Assembly: GCA_937973575.1 (NCBI GenBank)
Contig: CALJKH010000001.1
Coordinates: 1-11,536, forward strand
DNA: 11,536 nucleotides
Source: an uncultured Solirubrobacterales bacterium
GTDB taxonomy: Bacteria; Actinomycetota; Thermoleophilia; Solirubrobacterales; Solirubrobacteraceae
Direction of reading: 5' to 3'
Part shown: one piece after another, positions 7,417-11,536 of the stretch
How positions within the stretch are numbered: position 1 is the first letter of the stretch
Layout: every line of letters begins with the position of its first letter
Notes under the pieces: generated by a model
The model's input: the letters and a program-made list of their open reading frames with translations, nothing else
Told to the model about the DNA's origin: nothing
Database searches by the model: none
Translations under genes and position numbers: made by a program

Positions 7417-8942
7417 CGCAGGACTGTTACTTCCTGGATCTCCACCTTGGTTCCACCAGGTGGGAGGGTGGTAATCCAAATCAGGTACCAGCGGTGAGGC
7501 TTACCCGAGTTTGCAAGTTTGATCGTGTCACTCCGCCTAATCGACTCCGGCGGGCTGAGGCGAACCCAACCAGGCGGCGGGCCCGATGCTGGCGTTCCGC
7601 CCGCTGGGCCGGATCCTTGCGCAGACGGGCTGGGCAAATCGCCATCAGCGACCCAGATTGAGGCTGTAAAGCCAGGTGTCGAGGTCTTGATCCCAATCGC
7701 TCTGGCGGCGACTCCTGGGGCTGCGTCAATCGCAACCCCAACTCCACCCTTTTCAAGGTTGCCCGATGAGTAACTCTCAGATGTCCACGAGGTATTGCGG
7801 TCGCCGTCCAGCATCGAGCCGGCCTCTGAGTTGTGCTCGCGACCGTCCCCAAATGGGTCATATGGGTGGGCGGCTTCGGCTGCGAGTGGAACTTGTCTGA
7901 GGCCACTCGGAGTTGCGCCCCTGACGCCAGTTCCGCGGTGCAGGCCGTTCCAGCCAACAACGCCGACTGCGACCAGTGCAGCGATCACTAGGCCAGCGAC
8001 GAGAGTTCTGGTTCGCCTCTTACGGACACCGAGCGGAACAGTCGCTTTCGTTTGCGGAGGGAGCGTTTCGAGGACGCTTGTGGCCTCGCCCCGGGTAGAG
8101 CCCCGGCGCGATGCTTCAAGCGCCAAGGCGCTCTCAAGGTCTGAGGTGAGTTCGCGGAAGCTTGAGTACCGGTCGGCTGGGTCCTTTGCAGTGCACTTAT
8201 CGACGATCGCTGCGACGGTCGCGGAGACCTCTGGGCGGATTGTCTGAACGTCCGGCATAGGGTCGCGGACATGACACATCGCTACGGCCACTGGACTGTC
8301 GGCAGCAAAGGGAACTTTGCCGGTCAGCATTTCGAACAGGACGATTCCTAGCGAGTAGATGTCGGACTGCGCGCCTACCTGCTCGCCGAGAGCTTGCTCC
8401 GGCGAGACATAATCGGTTGTGCCGATCACACGACCATCGGCCGTAAGGCCATGCTCGTCAAGTGTCCGAGCAATCCCGAAGTCAGTGACCTTGGCGCGAC
8501 CGTCGCGGTCGATCAGAACATTCTGCGGCTTTACATCACGGTGGATGATGCCCCCGTCGTTGGCAGCGCTTAAGCCTCGCGAGATCTCAATTGCGTAGGC
8601 GATCGCCTCGGGAACATCCAAGCGCTCATTGCGCTTAATCCGGTCCTTGAGCGTCTCGCCATCAACGAACTCAAGGACGATGTACGGCCGGCCCTCGTCA
8701 TCGCCGGCGTCGATTACGCCAACCAGATTCGGATCACCGAGGTTGGCAACAGACTTAGCTTCCCGGCGGAAGCGTTCAAGGTGGTCTGCATCCGAGGCGG
8801 TGGAACGGTGCATGAGCTTCACAGCGACTGGGCGCTGCAGCTTCTCATCATTTGCGCGATGGACGGTCGACATACCGCCCGAGCCAACCTGTGCCTCTAG
8901 TCGGTAACGGCCACCAATCAGAGTTCCTTCGAGTCCCGACAC
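7413..8942 (-). CDS. Transmembrane Ser/Thr kinase with a discoidin-like (MviN-type) extracellular domain
   Basis: A 509-residue receptor kinase distinct from PknB. The kinase domain (about 13-270) has GSGGMSTV at 20-27, VAVK with Lys42, HRDVKPQN at 134-141 (Asp136), DFG at 154-156 and SPEQA at 180-184, so it should be active. Thr167 lies at the activation-loop autophosphorylation position. A linker ends in RKRRTR, before a single membrane segment (about 313-330). The outer part (about 350-509) has no PASTA repeats. It carries AGSMLDGDRNTSWTSESY (374-391), GVGVAID (400-406) and IWITTL...KVEIQEVTVL, a jelly-roll pattern like F5/8-type C (discoidin) domains, and close to what I recall of the extracellular end of mycobacterial MviN. 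A Pro/Gly/Ser-rich insert (434-458) interrupts it. The GTG start lies 13 bases after purM, inside a small inverted repeat, with no clear Shine-Dalgarno. Confidence 0.9.
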   Translation of the reverse strand: MSGLEGTLIGGRYRLEAQVGSGGMSTVHRANDEKLQRPVAVKLMHRSTASDADHLERFRREAKSVANLGDPNLVGVIDAGDDEGRPYIVLEFVDGETLKDRIKRNERLDVPEAIAYAIEISRGLSAANDGGIIHRDVKPQNVLIDRDGRAKVTDFGIARTLDEHGLTADGRVIGTTDYVSPEQALGEQVGAQSDIYSLGIVLFEMLTGKVPFAADSPVAVAMCHVRDPMPDVQTIRPEVSATVAAIVDKCTAKDPADRYSSFRELTSDLESALALEASRRGSTRGEATSVLETLPPQTKATVPLGVRKRRTRTLVAGLVIAALVAVGVVGWNGLHRGTGVRGATPSGLRQVPLAAEAAHPYDPFGDGREHNSEAGSMLDGDRNTSWTSESYSSGNLEKGGVGVAIDAAPGVAARAIGIKTSTPGFTASIWVADGDLPSPSAQGSGPAGGTPASGPPPGWVRLSPPESIRRSDTIKLANSGKPHRWYLIWITTLPPGGTKVEIQEVTVLR

Positions 8943-8952
8943 TGTCGAGTGT
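8939..8952 (-). other. Small inverted repeat covering the kinase start codon
   Basis: Read on the - strand, ACACT-CGAC-AGTGT forms a 5-base-pair stem with a 4-base loop. The GTG start codon of the second kinase (8942-8940) lies in its 3' arm. In mRNA it could partly hide the start until a ribosome finishing purM, 13 bases upstream, opens it. The stem is short, so this may be chance. Confidence 0.35.
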
Positions 8953-8955
8953 GCG

Positions 8956-10026
8956 TCAGGCGGCCCGGAGGCCGTGTTCGTCGCCCGTTATGCCAAGGGC
9001 TGGAACGCTGACGATGCCAGCTTCGTCAGTGACTGTTCCGATTACCTTGGTACCGGGGTGGTGCGCCGCAAGGATTTCAACTGCCGAATCGGCCTGCTCA
9101 GCAGGCACTGTCACAGCAAAGCCGCAACCCATGTTGAAGACCTCATACATCTCATGGGCAGGCACACCGCCGCGGTCGGCAATTAGCCCGTAGACAGGTT
9201 GTGGGGGAAGTGGGGAATCGATTCGGTAGCCGACTCCGTTGCCGAGGCGAAGGAAGTTGAGGAGTCCACCGCCAGTCAGGTGGAACAGGCCGGAGGTGTC
9301 GATGTCCGAGCGCAGAAGCTCAAGCGCGCCGCGGACATAGATCTCAGTCGGGACCAGAAGTGCCTCCGTGAGGGAGGCGCCGCCGAGCTCGCTTGGGCGC
9401 TCGTTGGGATCGCCACCATCAAGGAGCACCTTTCGGGCAAGGGTTAGCCCGTTTGAGTGGACGCCGCTGGAGGGAACTCCAACAATCGTGTGGCCCGGCG
9501 CGATAGCCGAACCATCAACGATCTTGCTGATAGTCACGGTGCCTACTGCGGCAGCGCAGAGGTCAAATCCGTCAGGCGAAGGATGGCCGCGGATCAGCTC
9601 TGGGATCTGGGCAAGTTCGCCGCCAGGGATCTCAACCCCAGCCAACTCGGCTCCCTTGCGAAGGCCCTCTGCAATTTGCCCAAGGCGCTCGGGGTTGGAT
9701 TCTTCGACAGCGAGGTAGTCGACCAGAGCGATCGGCTCAGCTCCAACGCAGACAAGGTCATTGACGTTCATTGCGACGCAGTCGATCCCGACTGTGTCGA
9801 GAACGTTTGCCTGCTCCGCTACAACAAGCTTTGAGCCAACTCCATCTGTGCAGATCGCGAGGCCGAGGTCGTCTGTGAGCCGGAGCACCGCGGCAAAGTG
9901 TCCGGGTAGAGGCAGAACCCTTGACGGAGAGCCAGTATTGATCTTGGCAAGGGCAGAGATGATGGCCGCGACGCCAGCATCGGCTTCGCGAACATTTACA
10001 CCAGCATCGGAGTAGGCATCACTCAT
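8956..10026 (-). CDS. purM: Phosphoribosylformylglycinamidine cyclo-ligase (AIR synthetase, PurM)
   Basis: A 356-residue enzyme of purine synthesis that closes FGAM to aminoimidazole ribonucleotide using ATP, in the cytoplasm. Motifs seen: YSDAGVNV at 5-12, TDGVGSK at 60-66, NDLVCVGAEP at 89-98, SSGVHSNGLTLAR at 186-198, LTGGGL at 250-255 and FNMGCGFAV at 297-305. Instead of the usual bacterial GGETAEMPG it has GGELAQIPE (135-143), and LVDYLAVEE (101-109) replaces the usual LDYFATG, so it belongs to a divergent, archaeal-looking subgroup. I chose ATG 10026: a 25-residue upstream extension to 10101 would lie inside uppP and precedes the normal family start. The ATG overlaps the uppP stop by one base (TAATG). 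No other pur gene is nearby, which is unusual because purM often sits with purF or purN. Confidence 0.95.
   Translation of the reverse strand: MSDAYSDAGVNVREADAGVAAIISALAKINTGSPSRVLPLPGHFAAVLRLTDDLGLAICTDGVGSKLVVAEQANVLDTVGIDCVAMNVNDLVCVGAEPIALVDYLAVEESNPERLGQIAEGLRKGAELAGVEIPGGELAQIPELIRGHPSPDGFDLCAAAVGTVTISKIVDGSAIAPGHTIVGVPSSGVHSNGLTLARKVLLDGGDPNERPSELGGASLTEALLVPTEIYVRGALELLRSDIDTSGLFHLTGGGLLNFLRLGNGVGYRIDSPLPPQPVYGLIADRGGVPAHEMYEVFNMGCGFAVTVPAEQADSAVEILAAHHPGTKVIGTVTDEAGIVSVPALGITGDEHGLRAA
8961..8974 (-). other. GC-rich hairpin with a UNCG-type tetraloop at the end of purM
   Basis: On the - strand the end of purM reads CGGCC-TCCG-GGCCG, a 5-base-pair all-GC stem closing a UCCG loop with a C-G closing pair, the especially stable cUNCGg class. 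It lies 2 bases before the purM stop. There is no T-run after it, so it is not a standard terminator. It could protect the mRNA end, cause pausing, or lower expression of the downstream kinase relative to purM. Confidence 0.4.
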
Positions 10027-10859
10027 TAGCGTGCATCTTCGCCCAGCGAGCGGATGCGCAGTATTGCCGCTGCCGCTAGGGCCAGTCGCCAGAGCGCCCA
10101 AGGGACAACATTGCCGCTCCGCTCAAGCCGCGTGGCCAGGGGCCTAGCGACCACAGCCGAAGCGAATGCTGCAGCTGCGCCGGCCGCTACGGCGGGGAGA
10201 TCGTGGTCCTTGATCCCCCCACTGGCAGCCTGCCCCACCTCGAGAGCTGAGGCCGCGAGTGAGGTTGTTACGAGTCCGGCGCGGGCCAGGCGGGCTGCCT
10301 CTCCACCACTAAACCCACGCAGGCGACCAGCGACCGTTGCTGCCCCGGAACGGCTGACCCCGGGCCAGAGAGCAAATGACTGCGACACCCCAAGCGCGAT
10401 TCCGTCTCCGATCGTCGCGTCAGCTGCCTTCCGTGAGCCGCCTAGCCCTGAGGTTGCGAGCATCGCGCTTGAGCCAGCAATCAGGCCCGCCGCGATCGTG
10501 GGTGGGGTCCCTAACTTTTCGCCGACCGCTTTGCGGGCGAGCAGGCCAACTGCTGCAGTTGGGGCGAGCATCCCAGCACGAAGGGCGAGTCCGCGGGCGC
10601 CTTTGGGCGCTCGAGTGCCCTCAACTGGGGGAAGCAGGGCGAGTGCCAAGGCCGTACCTGCGTGAAGTGCAATCTCAACTGACTTGCGCCGCTCAGAAGG
10701 AATCTCTGCGTAATGCATGCCCGTCAGCCAAGCGACCAGAGTCACATGCCCAGAGCTACTTATCGGCAGCAGTTCGGCTGGCCCGTGCAGCAGGCCGAGG
10801 ACTGCTGCGTCTCGCACCCGAACCGGGGCGGCTTCCTCGGGATCAGCCGGCTGCTGCAT
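10026..10859 (-). CDS. uppP: Undecaprenyl-diphosphatase, divergent (UppP/BacA family)
   Basis: A membrane protein of about 277 residues, expected to dephosphorylate undecaprenyl diphosphate so the lipid carrier can be reused. Counting from the ATG at 10859, it has PISSSGH at 32-38 (family PxSSSxH), PGVSRSG at 166-172 with the catalytic-type Arg170, GGEAARLA further on, and a C-terminal WALWRL resembling the family YxxYR segment. Hydrophobic segments run throughout. The (E/Q)xxxE motif, normally EGLTE or QGLTE, reads HGPAE (25-29), so the first acidic/amide residue is His. A GTG at 10880 would add 7 residues and overlap dedA by 38 bases. I prefer ATG 10859 because GGAG lies 10 bases before it, leaving a 17-base overlap. 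Its TAA overlaps the purM ATG. Function as a phosphatase is likely but not certain because of the changed motif. Confidence 0.88.
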   Translation of the reverse strand: MQQPADPEEAAPVRVRDAAVLGLLHGPAELLPISSSGHVTLVAWLTGMHYAEIPSERRKSVEIALHAGTALALALLPPVEGTRAPKGARGLALRAGMLAPTAAVGLLARKAVGEKLGTPPTIAAGLIAGSSAMLATSGLGGSRKAADATIGDGIALGVSQSFALWPGVSRSGAATVAGRLRGFSGGEAARLARAGLVTTSLAASALEVGQAASGGIKDHDLPAVAAGAAAAFASAVVARPLATRLERSGNVVPWALWRLALAAAAILRIRSLGEDAR

Positions 10860-11502
10860 CGGAGCCCGGCTCCGAGTCACTGCCCCGCCGCGAGCGCATT
10901 ACAAGCCACACGACGATGCCAATAATTCCAGCGGCGACTAGGTAGTCAACGTACTCGAGGTAGTGCTTGACCTGCTCCCAGTTTTCACCGGCAGCGACAC
11001 CTGCCCAGGTCAGCAGTAGGACCCAAGGGATGCAACCGAGCACTGTGTAAAGAGTGAACCGCCAGAAGGGCATCTTTGCCGCGCCGGCAGGAAGCGAAAT
11101 GAATGTGCGAACGATCGGCAGCATGCGTGAGAAGAAGACTGTTGCCTCGCCGTGCTGCTCAAACCAACGGTCCGCGGTTTCGAGGTGGTGCTTGCGAATT
11201 CCGATCTTTGCGCCGTGCTTCTCAAGCAGGTCTGCCCGACCAATGCGGCCAATCCACCAGGTGATCCAGGAGCCGACGACATTGCCGGCCACCCCCGCGA
11301 AGACAACAGCGACGAAGGTGAACGATGCATTGGGTTCCGCCGACGCCTTGCCGGCGAAAAGCATTGTGGCCTCCGATGGGATCGGGATGCATGCGCTCTC
11401 CAGAAGCATGAGGACGAACACGCCCCAAGCGCCGATCGAGTCGATTACTTTGGTCGCAAAGTCGATTAGCGGCTGGGTGATTGAGGCAAGAAGAAGATCC
11501 AC
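10843..11502 (-). CDS. DedA/SNARE-associated family membrane protein, candidate lipid-carrier translocase
   Basis: A 219-residue polytopic membrane protein. DedA hallmarks are present: ESACIPIPSEA at 35-45 (Glu35 and the Pro-Pro-Ser-Glu re-entrant region), FSRMLPIVRTFISLPAGAAKM split over 124-144 with Arg126 and Arg132, and the following FWRFTLYTVLGCIPW block. The C-terminal tail is polar and acidic (GSDSEPGSD). DedA proteins are membrane transporters; one branch (UptA) was recently shown to move undecaprenyl phosphate across the membrane, others affect membrane potential or phosphatidylethanolamine. The overlap with uppP supports a lipid-carrier recycling role here, by inference. The start is GTG 11502, the first usual start after an in-frame TAG four codons upstream of it; a CTG lies between. 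The gene ends inside the start region of uppP. Confidence 0.9.
   Translation of the reverse strand: MDLLLASITQPLIDFATKVIDSIGAWGVFVLMLLESACIPIPSEATMLFAGKASAEPNASFTFVAVVFAGVAGNVVGSWITWWIGRIGRADLLEKHGAKIGIRKHHLETADRWFEQHGEATVFFSRMLPIVRTFISLPAGAAKMPFWRFTLYTVLGCIPWVLLLTWAGVAAGENWEQVKHYLEYVDYLVAAGIIGIVVWLVMRSRRGSDSEPGSDAAAG
10860..10874 (-). other. Inverted repeat immediately before the uppP ATG
   Basis: CGGAGC-CGG-GCTCCG on the - strand is a perfect 6-base-pair stem with a 3-base loop, ending directly at the ATG at 10859. The putative Shine-Dalgarno GGAG is in its 5' arm. If uppP starts at this ATG, the hairpin would hide its ribosome site, and ribosomes translating the end of dedA would open it. 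It also codes the end of DedA, so its structure may be incidental. Confidence 0.4.
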
Positions 11503-11536
11503 GGTGTCCAGAGCCTATTACGGCTGGGACCGGGGG
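11503..11536 (-). other. Short 5' region upstream of dedA (window edge)
   Basis: These 34 bases precede the dedA start on the - strand. They hold TAATAG, which includes an in-frame TAG that limits the dedA reading frame. No convincing -10/-35 promoter or strong Shine-Dalgarno is visible. It may be the end of another gene or the start of a promoter region that continues outside the window. Confidence 0.4.

Noticed and set aside
7417..7500. Possible terminator between the two converging operons
   Set aside because: The stop codons overlap, and the nearby CACCTTGG/CCACCAGG pairing lies inside the kinase coding end without a T-run, so it does not qualify as an intrinsic terminator.
10027..10101. 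25-residue N-terminal extension of PurM
   Set aside because: It lies inside uppP in another frame, and the family start matches MSDAYSDAGV at 10026, which also makes a neat TAATG overlap.
10054..10945. + strand open frames (203 and 189 residues) opposite uppP
   Set aside because: They mirror the Ala/Gly/Arg-rich uppP coding strand; composition is low-complexity and no domain is visible.
11503..11536. TAATAG as a promoter -10 box for dedA
   Set aside because: It matches TATAAT at only half of the positions and has no visible -35 partner within the window.

Overview
The window comes from a high-GC Gram-positive-type genome (roughly 58-60% G+C by eye). It is most likely an actinobacterium (Actinomycetota). 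The gene order FHA - FHA - PP2C phosphatase - RodA/FtsW - class B PBP - PASTA kinase is the classic actinobacterial fhaA-fhaB-pstP-rodA-pbpA-pknB locus. There is only one kinase in the operon (no pknA), and ddl follows pknB directly. With the 'archaeal-looking' PurM, this points away from Mycobacterium/Streptomyces and towards a deeper lineage such as Thermoleophilia; that placement is inference from gene content only.

Layout: from the left edge to 7416 every gene is on the + strand. They are the last 47 codons of an FHA protein, a membrane-anchored FHA protein, a PP2C phosphatase with a membrane anchor, a RodA/FtsW glycosyltransferase, a class B transpeptidase, a four-PASTA receptor kinase and D-Ala-D-Ala ligase. 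Four of the junctions are the same GTGA overlap (GTG start and TGA stop sharing bases), so the genes are probably translated in a coupled way. From 11502 down to 7413 every gene is on the - strand: a DedA-family membrane protein, a divergent UppP, PurM, and a second transmembrane Ser/Thr kinase. The two gene sets converge tail to tail, and their stop codons share one CTAG.

How the genes fit together: the + operon is a peptidoglycan synthesis module. Ddl makes the D-Ala-D-Ala end of the precursor, RodA polymerises lipid II, and PbpA crosslinks. PknB senses the wall through PASTA domains, PstP dephosphorylates, and the FHA proteins read the phospho-threonines. The - operon adds the lipid-carrier side: UppP dephosphorylates undecaprenyl diphosphate, and the DedA protein is a candidate undecaprenyl phosphate translocase. 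It also carries a second receptor kinase whose outer domain looks like the discoidin-like extracellular domain of mycobacterial MviN rather than PASTA. PurM (purine synthesis) is the odd member.

No RNA genes, insertion sequences, CRISPR arrays or prophage traces were seen. There is no gene-free stretch longer than about 35 bases. The window is mainly a conserved housekeeping locus. The points of real interest are the second kinase, the UppP/DedA pair with an altered UppP catalytic motif, and the way the genes are packed together.
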